The notes under the pieces: model-generated
Told to the model about the DNA's origin: nothing
The model's database searches: none
The model's input: only the letters and a program-made list of their open reading frames with translations
Source: Mesorhizobium sp. M4B.F.Ca.ET.058.02.1.1
GTDB taxonomy: Bacteria > Pseudomonadota > Alphaproteobacteria > Rhizobiales > Rhizobiaceae
Length of the DNA stretch: 64,000 bases
Direction of reading: 5' to 3'
Assembly (NCBI RefSeq): GCF_003952505.1
Contig: NZ_CP034450.1
Span: 682,001-746,000 of the forward strand
Part shown: piece after piece, positions 47,446-57,008 of the stretch
Layout: every line of letters starts with the position of its first letter
Numbering within the stretch: the stretch's first letter is position 1
Translations under genes and position numbers: made by a program

Positions 47446-48564
47446 ATGCAGCTTCGCAGCTTCATTTTCATGGGATTCTTTGCCGTGCTCGGCATGAGTT
47501 CCGCAGCCTTCGCCGGCACGCCGGCAAACATGGCCGCATCGCCATCAGTCGAGATAACCGGCGCCATCAATGTCGCCGTCAAAAGCGACGCAACGCAGCT
47601 GAAGCTTCTCAAGAAGAAGAAAAACCCGACTCCGGCCGATCTCGCCCAGATCAGCAAGCTCGAGGACAAGATCGCGGCCGACAAGGAAGCCGCCAGGACC
47701 AAGGCGCTCGAAGCCCGCAAGCTGGCGATGCGCGACGCAGCCAAGGCCAAGGCCGACGCGGCCCGTCAGGAATGGCTTGCAAAGAAGGGCCAGTCCGCCG
47801 CCGAGACGAAGGTGGCCGACGCCAAGCCCGGCAAGAAAACTGTCAAGATCATCGAGCCGATCGCGCCGGTCGAACCGATCCAGTCGGCCGAGCCGATCCC
47901 GGCCGAGGCGATGAATGTCGCGCTGACCGGCAACAATGGCGAGCTGCGCAGCGAGGCGCCCGGCCAGAAGCAGAGCAGCCGTGGCCTGTTCGCAGGACTG
48001 TTCGGCGGCTCATCGTCGTCATCGATCAGCTATCTGCCCGAGACGCGTGCCCTCGATTCGGCTCTCGCCAAGAAGGACGCCAAGAAGCCGTTCAAGGTGA
48101 AGCCGGAATTCGTGCCGCAGGACGTCACTTTCACCGGCTATGAGCCGGGCACGATCGTCATCGACACCAGCGCCCGGCGTCTCTACCTCGTCGAATCAGC
48201 CTTCACGGCGCGCCGTTATGCGATTGCCGTCGGCCGCGAAGGCCTGCAGTTCAAGGGCACGGTCGCTGTCGGCGACAAGCAGGAATGGCCGCGCTGGATC
48301 CCGACGCTCGACATGCAGAAGCGTGAACCGAAGCACTACGGCCAGTACAAGGACGGCATGCCCGGTGGCGGCGAGAACCCGCTCGGCGCGCGCGCTATCT
48401 ATCTCTATGACGGCAAGAAGGACACGCACCTGCGCATCCACGGCACCATCGCGCCGCAGTCGATCGGAACCAGCGCCTCCAACGGCTGCTTCCGCATGAT
48501 CAACGAGCACGTCATGGACCTCTACAGCCGGGTCAAGGTCGGCACCAAGGTCGTTATCATCTGA
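47446..48564 (+). CDS. L,D-transpeptidase (YkuD family)
   Basis: Periplasmic peptidoglycan cross-linking or protein-anchoring enzyme, 372 residues. A signal peptide ends near AAFA (residue 23). A Lys/Ala-rich coiled-coil-like stretch covers about 50-115, a Pro/Ser linker follows to 225, and the YkuD domain occupies about 228-372. The active site is HGT at 332-334 and SNGCFR at 345-350, with Cys348 as nucleophile. Many L,D-transpeptidases occur in Rhizobiales, where such cross-links are abundant. It ends at a strong terminator before pyrG. Confidence 0.93.
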   Translation: MQLRSFIFMGFFAVLGMSSAAFAGTPANMAASPSVEITGAINVAVKSDATQLKLLKKKKNPTPADLAQISKLEDKIAADKEAARTKALEARKLAMRDAAKAKADAARQEWLAKKGQSAAETKVADAKPGKKTVKIIEPIAPVEPIQSAEPIPAEAMNVALTGNNGELRSEAPGQKQSSRGLFAGLFGGSSSSSISYLPETRALDSALAKKDAKKPFKVKPEFVPQDVTFTGYEPGTIVIDTSARRLYLVESAFTARRYAIAVGREGLQFKGTVAVGDKQEWPRWIPTLDMQKREPKHYGQYKDGMPGGGENPLGARAIYLYDGKKDTHLRIHGTIAPQSIGTSASNGCFRMINEHVMDLYSRVKVGTKVVII

Positions 48565-48583
48565 GGCTTTTGCCATCATGCCG

Positions 48584-48615
48584 AAAGGGCCGGCTCAGCC
48601 GGCCCTTTTGTTTTG
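48584..48615 (+). terminator. intrinsic terminator before pyrG
   Basis: AAAGGGCCGGC (48584-48594) and GCCGGCCCTTT (48598-48608) pair over 11 bases around TCA, followed by TTGTTTT. Strong Rho-independent terminator. Confidence 0.9.
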
Positions 48616-48712
48616 ACTGAAACTATTCCTTGCCCTTCGGGGCTTCGCGCCTTCTTGGGAAAAAGCCTTCGCGGCGGTTTTTTCTCTGGCGGAATCAATC
48701 CGGCCGCGTTAA

Positions 48713-50353
<1,641 letters not shown>

Positions 50354-50364
50354 GGCGCGCGGCC

Positions 50365-50910
50365 ATGCAGACCTATGTCGCGCTGCTCTACAGCATCATC
50401 CTCGGCGAGGGGCGGCGTGTGGTCATGGCCGACCTCAAGGCGATGGCGGAAGGCCTGGGCCTGAAGAGCATCCGCACACTGGTAGCGACCGGCAATCTGG
50501 TGTTCGAAGCGCGGGCGACCAAGGTTCCCGATCTCGAGCAAAAGCTGGAGACAGCGTTCGAAAAGACCTTCGGCCGCCATGTCGACATCATCGTGCGCAG
50601 CGCCGACGACTGGTTGAAGCTTGCGATTGGCAATCCATTTCCGGCCGAATCGGCAGAAGCCGGCGACCAGGTCGCGGTGCGGGTGATGCGCAAGCCTGTC
50701 GCCGAGCACGCCATCTCTTCGCTTCAAGTCTACGCCGCCGAGGATGAGGCGGTGCTTTTGGTCGACGGCGACATCTGGCTCGTGTTCTCGCGCGAGCGGC
50801 CAAGCTCGCGGCTGCTTGCGGCCGCCAATCACAAGCGTCTCGGCATCGGCACCTCGCGCAACTGGAACACGGTCCGCAGGTTGGCCGAAATGGTAGGCAG
50901 TAGGCCGTAG
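50365..50910 (+). CDS. DUF1697 domain protein
   Basis: Soluble protein of 181 residues, a common but uncharacterised family. MQTYVALLYSIILGEGRRVVM, then LKSIRTLVATGNLVFE and NWNTVRRLAEM are the recognised family blocks. It starts 11 bases after pyrG and is probably cotranscribed. The last codons (VGSRP and stop) are contributed by the repeat at 50895-50940, suggesting the repeat inserted into or replaced the original end. Confidence 0.9.
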   Translation: MQTYVALLYSIILGEGRRVVMADLKAMAEGLGLKSIRTLVATGNLVFEARATKVPDLEQKLETAFEKTFGRHVDIIVRSADDWLKLAIGNPFPAESAEAGDQVAVRVMRKPVAEHAISSLQVYAAEDEAVLLVDGDIWLVFSRERPSSRLLAAANHKRLGIGTSRNWNTVRRLAEMVGSRP

Positions 50911-50940
50911 GCAACAGAGGAACCCTGCTGCCTACTGCCT
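50895..50940. repeat. AGTAGGC-type inverted repeat between convergent genes
   Basis: AGGCAGTAGG (50895-50904) and CCTACTGCCT (50931-50940) are exact arms. The unit is a close relative of the AGTAGGG heptads at 7488-7588. It lies between the convergent DUF1697 and NCS1 genes and supplies the DUF1697 stop codon. Confidence 0.7.
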
Positions 50941-50944
50941 GATT

Positions 50945-52402
50945 TCAGGCCTTCGCCGTCTTGGCGCCGGCGCCGAGCGCCATGGTGCGCAGCACGTAGT
51001 AGACGGCGCCGGCGATGGCTACGCCGAAGAACCAGCCATAGACACCCCACCAGGACGGCAGCCAGTTGGTGAAGTTGGGCAGGATCGAGGAGAAGATCGC
51101 GCCGATGCCGGCGGCGATGAAGGCGTTGACGTGCCAACCGCCCTGGAAGCGGAACTCGCTGTCTTCGCGGTAGAGCGCCTCGACATCGACCTCACCCTTC
51201 CGGATCAGGTAATAGTCGACCATCATCACGCCGAAGATCGGTCCCATCGTCGCGCCGATGATGCCGACGAAGTGCGCGGCGCTGCCTTCCCAGGGCGCGA
51301 AGGGGTAGAGCACGAGCGCGATCAAGGCCGCGATGTAGCCGCCCTTCTTGAAGTTGATCTGGCGCGGGAAGACGTTGGAGAAGTCGAAGGCCGGCGAGAC
51401 GAAATTCGCCACCACGTTGATGCCGAGCGTCGCCACCGCGAAGGTGAGCGCCGCGAGCGCCGCCAGGAACCAGCTGTCGAACTTGGCCGAGATCTGGTCG
51501 GGATGCAGCAGCACCTCATGGTAGACATCGTAGGCGGCAATCGTGGTGACGCCGGCGACCAGCGAGAACAGGATCAGGTTGACCGGCAGGCCCCATATAT
51601 TGCCCTTGCGCAGCGCCGCGTTGTCAGGCGCGTAGCGGGCGAAGTCACAGAAGTTGAGATAGAGCGCCGAGAAGTAGGTGACCCAGATCGCCGCGACGCC
51701 GAAGAGCGCCGTCCAGGAGCCGGGATCGCCTGGAATGCCGGCATCGGCGGTCTTTTCGCGCAGGACATCCATCGGGATGTCGCTGGTGAAGGCAAAGCTC
51801 CCCGACTTGACGCAGAGATAGATCGCCAGGAGCAGCATCATCACCCACACCGCCGGACCGGCCCAGTCCTGAAACCGCCGCACTGTTTCCATGCCCTTCT
51901 GGATGATCAGCAACTGCAGCGCCCAGATAATGACGAAGCAGATCACTTCCAGGGTTGAATGGCCGAGAAGGTGCGAAGTCTTGTTGAACTCATCGAACCA
52001 CTGCAGTCGCGTCAGCAGCGCCACGATGGCGCCCGAGGCGGCCGCCGTTTGCGCGCCGTACCAGAAGCAGGCGACGATGGCCCGGACCAGCGCCGGGACG
52101 TTGGCGCCCCAGATGCCGAAGGAAGCGCGTGCCAACACCGGGTAGGGCACGCCGGTCTTCACGCCGGCATAACCGACCATGTTCATCAGCACGTAGATGA
52201 TGAGCGAACCGATGCCGATGGCTATGATGAAGTTGACGAAGCCGCCGCAGAAGAGAAACAGGCTCGCCGCCAGGTAGTAGCCCCAGAGGCTGTGGACGTC
52301 GGACGTCCACACGTTGAAGATCGAGAATGGTCCCCAGTTGCGGACCTTGGCCGGAGCCAGATCCTCATTATACAGGTCAGGCGATGCGCCTTGTATGGTC
52401 AT
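50945..52402 (-). CDS. NCS1 family nucleobase/hydantoin/allantoin permease
   Basis: Inner-membrane transporter of 485 residues with about 12 helices. The family pattern is clear: NEDLAPAKVRNWGPFSIFNVW at the start, GARASFG-like LARASFGIWGANVPALVRA, and DYYLIRKGEVDVEALY near the end. Cation-coupled import of nucleobases, hydantoins or allantoin is typical. No catabolic gene is adjacent, so the substrate is open. GGGGAGGACATCGCA before the ATG fixes the start. It is divergent from DUF982. Confidence 0.92.
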   Translation of the reverse strand: MTIQGASPDLYNEDLAPAKVRNWGPFSIFNVWTSDVHSLWGYYLAASLFLFCGGFVNFIIAIGIGSLIIYVLMNMVGYAGVKTGVPYPVLARASFGIWGANVPALVRAIVACFWYGAQTAAASGAIVALLTRLQWFDEFNKTSHLLGHSTLEVICFVIIWALQLLIIQKGMETVRRFQDWAGPAVWVMMLLLAIYLCVKSGSFAFTSDIPMDVLREKTADAGIPGDPGSWTALFGVAAIWVTYFSALYLNFCDFARYAPDNAALRKGNIWGLPVNLILFSLVAGVTTIAAYDVYHEVLLHPDQISAKFDSWFLAALAALTFAVATLGINVVANFVSPAFDFSNVFPRQINFKKGGYIAALIALVLYPFAPWEGSAAHFVGIIGATMGPIFGVMMVDYYLIRKGEVDVEALYREDSEFRFQGGWHVNAFIAAGIGAIFSSILPNFTNWLPSWWGVYGWFFGVAIAGAVYYVLRTMALGAGAKTAKA

Positions 52403-52747
52403 TGCGATGTCCTCCCCTTGTGCGACGCGCCTCCACGCGTTGGTTGCGCAGGTTATGCCTGACGCAAGGGAACCGGCAAGCAACCCATTTGCCGGCTTTG
52501 GCCTTAAAGATATTCAATGAGAATCGTGCTTATCGCAGGCCGGTATTGCGGATTCCTCCTTTTTGTCGCGCGAGTCGGCGATCGGCTTTCAACCCTCCTT
52601 TGCCGGCGTTCGATCGTACCAATGGGATCGGCCGGCGTTGCTTCGAGGCATCATTTTTTTTCGCGCTCATTTGATTTTTGTGGAACCAAATGGTCCGGCG
52701 GGTGTTTAATGTGGTTCTGTGCACCGCGATCGGCCGGGAGGAAAACG
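52403..52747. other. 345-base divergent intergenic region
   Basis: Separates the NCS1 permease and the DUF982 gene. It contains an EcfG-like promoter (see 52682-52706), three GATCGGC/GATCGGC-like words and a TTTTTTTT run near 52654. No open frame here looks conserved. AT content is higher than in neighbouring genes. Confidence 0.6.
52682..52706 (+). promoter_or_regulatory. EcfG-type general stress promoter candidate for DUF982
   Basis: GGAAC (52682-52686), 16 bases, TGTT (52703-52706). The alphaproteobacterial general stress sigma factor EcfG recognises GGAAC-N16/17-CGTT, so only one base differs. The ATG is 41 bases downstream. Confidence 0.5.
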
Positions 52748-53050
52748 ATGGATCGCTTGCATTTCTTTACGCCCGTGCGGATTCTGCCTGGGCAAGGTCA
52801 GCCTGTAGAAGAAGTGGACAGTGTCGCCGAGGCGATGGTGTTCCTGCGGAAATGGCCAACGGGGCGCCGCGGACCGGTTTATCAATGCGCCCTGAATTGC
52901 TGTTCCGCCGCCATGGCCGGCAATATGTCGGCCGAGGAAGCGAGAAAGGCCTTTACCGGCTTTGCCCGCATCACCCGTCTGCTCGACGACGACATGGCCA
53001 TGCCGATCGGCGGCGAGGCGATGGACAACGTTTACGCCTTACGTCGGTAG
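52748..53050 (+). CDS. DUF982 domain protein
   Basis: Protein of 100 residues from a family largely confined to Rhizobiales and of unknown function. FFTPVRILPG at the start, VDSVAEAMVFLRKWP and the C-terminal EEARKAFTGFARITRLL fit the family. GGGAGGAAAACG before the ATG supports this start over an upstream frame. An EcfG-like promoter suggests stress control. Confidence 0.88.
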   Translation: MDRLHFFTPVRILPGQGQPVEEVDSVAEAMVFLRKWPTGRRGPVYQCALNCCSAAMAGNMSAEEARKAFTGFARITRLLDDDMAMPIGGEAMDNVYALRR

Positions 53051-53310
53051 GCGCCGTATCTCGCCAGAACTGGCTGGTGTTCGTGCCCTTGCGGCGCGGA
53101 CCGTGGCTCCTTGCTTATCCGTTGGCTTTCTCAGCTCCCATCACGAGGCACGGCCGTTTGAGGGCGCACAAGACGACGGGTTGCTCGGCCCCCGCGTGCC
53201 GTTCCGAGGCGGTGACGTCCCATCCCGTCTCCTCGCAACCGTTTGTGGTGATATTCAAGCTCTTTCCCCACATCTTCTGTACTTGGCGCCGCCACAGGAA
53301 ATTCCATGGC
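53051..53310. other. 260-base gap with no supported gene
   Basis: Between the DUF982 stop and the end of the opposing membrane protein gene. Frames here translate to low-quality sequence without family resemblance. Stretches such as CGAGGCACGGCCGTTTGAG look like dispersed rhizobial intergenic sequence, but I see no palindrome or terminator I can support. Confidence 0.4.
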
Positions 53311-53973
53311 TCAGGTCGCCGGCGCCGCATGGAGCATGGGTTGTTCTACGATGCTGTCGGACAGATCTGACGGAGATGCCTCGCTTCCGGCTGTGTCCCG
53401 CAGAACGAATGTCGCGATCAGGAAGGCCTGCACCACCACCAGGGCGTAGCTGGCCAGAATGACCGCGCAGGGCACGACGAAATTTAACTGCGGCGCGGCG
53501 CCAAGCACGACAGGGACGGTCCAGGATACGGCGGAAATGACGCCGCAACCGATCAACGCCGCCTTGGTGCGGCCCTTGACCCCGGACAGAAGCGGATGGC
53601 CGATCCGCTGGCGCAGGAATGGCAGCACAAGCCGATGAATGGCTAAGCCATTGATCGACAGGATGGCGACGATGGTCACTTTGGCCCAGATTTTCGGGTT
53701 CATCAGCTTTTGCGGTTCCGCCACCTGATAGAGCAGAAGAAAACCGATGCCGGAAATCCAGAGCATCAGGAGCCCCGTCGCCACAAAACGGCTGATCCAT
53801 CCGACATTGCCGACGAGTTCGGCGGTGACGACCATCCGACGGTAGCGTGCCAAGAGCAGGTCGAGGAAGACAGCACCGCCGAACCCGAAAACCAGGCCAG
53901 CGAAATGGAGCAGCCGTAGAAGCGTGCGGATATAGGATACTAGGTCCGGCGCCAAACTCAGCGAGAAATCCAT
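53311..53973 (-). CDS. uncharacterised integral membrane protein
   Basis: Not assigned to a named family. The 220-residue form starting MDFSLSLAPDL has about six hydrophobic helices, with LLHFAGLVFGFGGAVFLDLL first and a basic loop RYRRM after it. MNPKIWAKVTIVAILSINGL and its following His (IHR) resemble transporters or haem-binding membrane proteins only loosely. GGGGGAAG lies before this start. An upstream ATG at 54054 would add 27 basic residues and lies just beyond an inverted repeat and promoter-like motif. No partner gene is adjacent. Confidence 0.7.
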   Translation of the reverse strand: MDFSLSLAPDLVSYIRTLLRLLHFAGLVFGFGGAVFLDLLLARYRRMVVTAELVGNVGWISRFVATGLLMLWISGIGFLLLYQVAEPQKLMNPKIWAKVTIVAILSINGLAIHRLVLPFLRQRIGHPLLSGVKGRTKAALIGCGVISAVSWTVPVVLGAAPQLNFVVPCAVILASYALVVVQAFLIATFVLRDTAGSEASPSDLSDSIVEQPMLHAAPAT

Positions 53974-54072
53974 ACCGCTCAACTTCCCCCCGAAAACGCG
54001 CAAAGATTCCTTCACGCCCGCGAAAGCGCGTCGCTGCGCACGAACGATCGACATTGTTTGATTTGCATTCAG

Positions 54073-54108
54073 GCATCCGACGGGACCGGAAAATCCGACG
54101 TCGGATGC
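54073..54108. promoter_or_regulatory. inverted repeat upstream of the membrane protein gene
   Basis: GCATCCGA (54073-54080) and TCGGATGC (54101-54108) are exact arms around 20 bases, and CCGACGTCGG (54095-54104) is itself a palindrome. It lies between a TTGACA motif (54138-54143, minus strand) and the first possible ATG of the membrane protein gene. An operator is plausible. Confidence 0.4.
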
Positions 54109-54114
54109 GCTGCT

Positions 54115-54143
54115 GTCTATTTAATCATGAGCGTAAGTGTCAA
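54115..54143 (-). promoter_or_regulatory. candidate promoter of the membrane protein gene
   Basis: Minus-strand TTGACA (54143-54138) is an exact -35 element. ATAGAC (54120-54115, 17-base spacer) or AATAGA one base earlier could be the -10. Upstream of the 54073-54108 palindrome. Confidence 0.4.
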
Positions 54144-54183
54144 GTATGAAATGTAAAGACGCCAGCGATTTCGGAGTGGCTTG

Positions 54184-54214
54184 AAAGCAGTCCACAGTGG
54201 TCGGGCACTGCTTT
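54184..54214 (-). terminator. hairpin downstream of the small-protein operon
   Basis: AAAGCAGT (54184-54191) and ACTGCTTT (54207-54214) pair exactly around 15 bases. Read on the minus strand it follows the last small gene by about 30 bases and ends in CTTTCAAG, so it may be a weak terminator. Confidence 0.35.
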
Positions 54215-54246
54215 GAACGGAGGTCCGCCGCATGAGCAGTGGTTTC

Positions 54247-54441
54247 TCAGCCCCTTGCGTCAGGGGCAGTCGGCTGATGCGCGGCCTCAATCAAAACTGC
54301 CGCTGCCTGCTCAACCTGCTCGGCCGCATGGTCGACCTGTTTGATCTTCTTCGCCAACCGGTCGTGGAGCATCGCAAGCCGCGCAGCGTGGTAGTCGGCG
54401 CTTCGCTTTTGGCCGTCCGAGTTGAGGGGTTCAAACAACAT
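54247..54441 (-). CDS. small uncharacterised protein A (paralogue of B at 54782)
   Basis: A 64-residue, helix-prone protein: MLFEPLNSDGQKRSADY, then HAARLAMLHDRLAKKIKQ and EQVEQAAAVLIEAAHQP. It aligns over its length with the protein at 54782-54997 (shared LAML, RL, AAE, VEQ and AAHQP), which supports both as real genes. The start at 54441 is chosen because both paralogues then begin ML; GGGAGAAGCCGTCACC precedes it. A longer start at 54477 is possible. No family recognised. Confidence 0.6.
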   Translation of the reverse strand: MLFEPLNSDGQKRSADYHAARLAMLHDRLAKKIKQVDHAAEQVEQAAAVLIEAAHQPTAPDARG

Positions 54442-54579
54442 GGTGACGGCTTCTCCCAAAACCACAAGTTCAACCATTATGATGCCGCATCCTCCCGATT
54501 GGCGATCACTTCAAAAGGAGAGCAGCGGCATATCCCTTTGGGGATGGAATGTCGCGCCTCCGCCTACCTACCCGATGCC

Positions 54580-54789
54580 TCAATAATGGGCGGTCGGGCG
54601 AATCTTCAGGAAGCGAGTCCGCGCGTCGATCACTCGCGACTGTGCGGATCGGATACTGCCGCACAACGCAAGGCTCAGACCGACACCGCAGTCCTCATCG
54701 AGCAATTCATTTGCACGATTGATCGAGCGCTCGGCTCGTCGCCCGCGCTGTCTGGCCAGGGCCGGTTTGAAGTTCAGGATTTCAGCCAT
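54580..54789 (-). CDS. small uncharacterised basic protein C
   Basis: A 69-residue protein, MAEILNFKPALARQRGRR and on to ELLDEDCGVGLSLALCGSI, ending in RPTAHY. It is basic at the N terminus and has two Cys. GGAAGCGGACCG precedes the ATG. Its start overlaps the stop of protein B in ATGGCTGA, so translation is coupled. It lies between the A and B paralogues in what looks like one operon. Function unknown. Confidence 0.6.
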   Translation of the reverse strand: MAEILNFKPALARQRGRRAERSINRANELLDEDCGVGLSLALCGSIRSAQSRVIDARTRFLKIRPTAHY

Positions 54790-54997
54790 CGGTCCGCTTC
54801 CGTTTGCTTTGCGGTCCCTTCATTTTGAAGACGGGCTGATGCGCGGCGTGCACAAATACCGCGACCTGCTCGACCTCGGCAGCCTTGCGGTTGGCAATCC
54901 GCCTCATGAGCCGACCGCGCAGCATCGCCAACTGCGCGGCACGATGGCGATCGATGCGCTTGTTGCCGCGCAGGTCACCAGGACGGAGAATCAACAT
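54782..54997 (-). CDS. small uncharacterised protein B (paralogue of A at 54247)
   Basis: A 71-residue protein beginning MLILRPGDLRGNKRIDRHR, then RAAQLAMLRGRLMRRIA and AAEVEQVAVFVHAAHQP, with a basic tail. It is clearly related to protein A; the two genes also share a 14-base identical stretch (54272-54285 and 54834-54847). An upstream ATG at 55054 would add 19 residues absent from A. No domain is recognised. Arrangement as an amphipathic helix bundle is inference. Confidence 0.6.
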   Translation of the reverse strand: MLILRPGDLRGNKRIDRHRAAQLAMLRGRLMRRIANRKAAEVEQVAVFVHAAHQPVFKMKGPQSKRKRTDG

Positions 54998-55288
54998 GCC
55001 TTCCAACGGCGCCCCAGAGCGTTTTGTTCCGGCTTTGCCGGCGCGCCCCAGCATCAGCCGGGCGGGGGAGCAGCCGTCGGATGGCGTGATGCCCGGACCG
55101 CCGGGCAGCGCAACGTTAGTTTCCGCGAAACTCTCAAAAATGGGCCAAGGCGAAATCCGCAGCTTTGCCCGAGGCCGGCCTCAAGGCTGAGGCGATTGAA
55201 AAAAATCGAGAATAAACTAGATGGTGCGGCTCGCCGAGGTGACCACAGTGTTGCCGTCGGGCGAACGCGGCCCGCGGAAACGAATGAG

Positions 55289-56284
55289 ATGAGCAAGGTG
55301 ATGAACCGGCTGGCGATCGCGCCGATGATGGACTGGACGGATCGGCATTGCCGGTACTTCCACCGTCAGCTGACGCGCCGGGCGCTGCTCTATACCGAGA
55401 TGGTGGTAGCCGACGCGGTCATCCAGGGCGCGCGCGAGCGGCTGCTCGGCTTCGACGAGGCGGAGCATCCGGTGGCGCTGCAGCTCGGTGGGTCCGATCC
55501 CGGCAAGCTTGCCGAGGCGGCGGCGGTCGGTGAGGCCTTCGGCTATGACGAGATCAACCTCAATGTCGGCTGCCCGTCGGACCGCGTCCAGTCGGGCACG
55601 TTCGGCGCCTGCCTGATGAAGACGCCCGTGCTTGTCGCCGACTGCGTCGCGGCAATGAAGGCCAGGGTGACAATCCCCGTGACCGTCAAATGCCGCATCG
55701 GCGTCGACGAGCAGGATCCGGATCCGGCGCTCGATGCCCTGGCCAACGGGGTTTTCGCGGCCGGCGCCGACGCGCTGTGGGTGCATGCGCGCAAGGCCTG
55801 GCTGGAGGGGCTCAGCCCGAAGGAAAACCGCGATATCCCGCCGCTCGACTATGGCCGGGTCTATCGGCTGAAGGTCAGAAAGCCTAATGAATTCATCGGC
55901 ATCAATGGCGGCATTCAATCGCTGGAGGCGGCGCGCGAGCATCTCGGCCATGTCGATGGCGCCATGCTCGGCCGCGCCGCCTACCATACTCCCGGGATCC
56001 TGGCCGGTGCCGATGCCATGTTCTACGGCGAGCCGTACGCGGCGTTCGACTATGCCGCACTGATCGACGCCATGACGGCCTACGCGGCGCGCCATATCGA
56101 GAAGGGCGGGCGGCTCGGCCATGTGACGCGCCACATGGTCGGCCTGTTCCACGGGCTGGCGGGTGCGCGCCGCTACCGGCAGATCCTGTCGACGGACGCA
56201 ACACGGCCGGGCGCCGGACCGGATGTGTTGAAGACTGCCTTTGCCGCTGTCGACCTCAACGGGACGGCGGCCGAAGCGGCCTGA
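55289..56284 (+). CDS. dusA: tRNA-dihydrouridine(20/20a) synthase
   Basis: Flavoenzyme reducing uridine to dihydrouridine in the tRNA D-loop, 331 residues. LAIAPMMDWTDRHCRYFHR at the start, the catalytic Cys in INLNVGCPSDRVQSG, the DusA-type GACLM block, and GINGGIQ (FMN phosphate site) are present. Longer in-frame sequence upstream is not conserved. An ATG at 55301 is an alternative. It converges with the aspartic protease gene, six bases apart. Confidence 0.95.
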   Translation: MSKVMNRLAIAPMMDWTDRHCRYFHRQLTRRALLYTEMVVADAVIQGARERLLGFDEAEHPVALQLGGSDPGKLAEAAAVGEAFGYDEINLNVGCPSDRVQSGTFGACLMKTPVLVADCVAAMKARVTIPVTVKCRIGVDEQDPDPALDALANGVFAAGADALWVHARKAWLEGLSPKENRDIPPLDYGRVYRLKVRKPNEFIGINGGIQSLEAAREHLGHVDGAMLGRAAYHTPGILAGADAMFYGEPYAAFDYAALIDAMTAYAARHIEKGGRLGHVTRHMVGLFHGLAGARRYRQILSTDATRPGAGPDVLKTAFAAVDLNGTAAEAA

Positions 56285-56290
56285 GGGCAT

Positions 56291-56995
56291 TCAGTCGCGC
56301 AGGACCATGCGGTCGCCGCGCACGTCGAACCCCGACAGCGAGCCGATGAAGTTCATGCCGAGCAGGCTCTGGCCAAGCATGCCGGGCGCGGCGATCATCA
56401 CGGCCATGTCCTTGCGCACGATGCCGCCGATCGCCACTTCGTCGGTTTTCACGGCGGCGGCGCGCGCCATGCCGTTGGCGGTCGAGACCGATATGGTGAA
56501 GTTGAGCGCGGCTGGATTGAAGCCGGCGGCCTGCGCATCCTCCGCGGTCAGCACGATGCTGGTGGCGCCGGTGTCGACGACGGCGCGCACTGCTGCACCG
56601 TTGACCAGGATGCGCGCTTCGAAATGGCCGTTGTCGGCCTTGTCCAGCGTCACCGTGGCGTGGCCGTCCTCCACGCCCAGCGCCAGCGGACTGCCGGGGA
56701 TCAGGCCCGCCGTCACCCGGCTGGCGACATCCTGCAGCTCGTAGCGGTATTGATAGCCGGCGATCAGCGCCAGCACGATGGCCGCCCAGGTGCCGAGATT
56801 GCGTGCGATGTCGCCGAGCGGCCTGCCGGAGCGCAGCAGACCGGCGCCGATCAGCGTGCCGAACGCGCCGAGCCAGATCAGCCGGCTGAAATCGTAGTTG
56901 TCGACGCCAAACGTGCTGCCGGCCGAATCGTTGAGCATCAGCAGCAGCGCGCCGGCGCCGATCACCACCATCAGGATCCAGAACAGGCGGTTCAT
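56291..56995 (-). CDS. TIGR02281-type retropepsin-like aspartic protease
   Basis: Membrane-anchored protein of 234 residues. Three hydrophobic segments lie at about 3-20, 37-54 and 68-82. A single retropepsin-like domain follows from about 110, with the active site VVDTGATSIVLT (Asp141). One catalytic motif per chain implies a dimer. It is known widely in alphaproteobacteria without a proven substrate. It is 13 bases downstream of DUF1289 and likely cotranscribed. Confidence 0.9.
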   Translation of the reverse strand: MNRLFWILMVVIGAGALLLMLNDSAGSTFGVDNYDFSRLIWLGAFGTLIGAGLLRSGRPLGDIARNLGTWAAIVLALIAGYQYRYELQDVASRVTAGLIPGSPLALGVEDGHATVTLDKADNGHFEARILVNGAAVRAVVDTGATSIVLTAEDAQAAGFNPAALNFTISVSTANGMARAAAVKTDEVAIGGIVRKDMAVMIAAPGMLGQSLLGMNFIGSLSGFDVRGDRMVLRD

Positions 56996-57008
56996 CGGCG
57001 TTGTCCGC

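Noticed and set aside
54232..54828. Plus-strand 198-codon frame with a GGAGG site before its ATG
   Set aside because: The minus-strand paralogues A and B explain the sequence better; the plus frame has no family resemblance.
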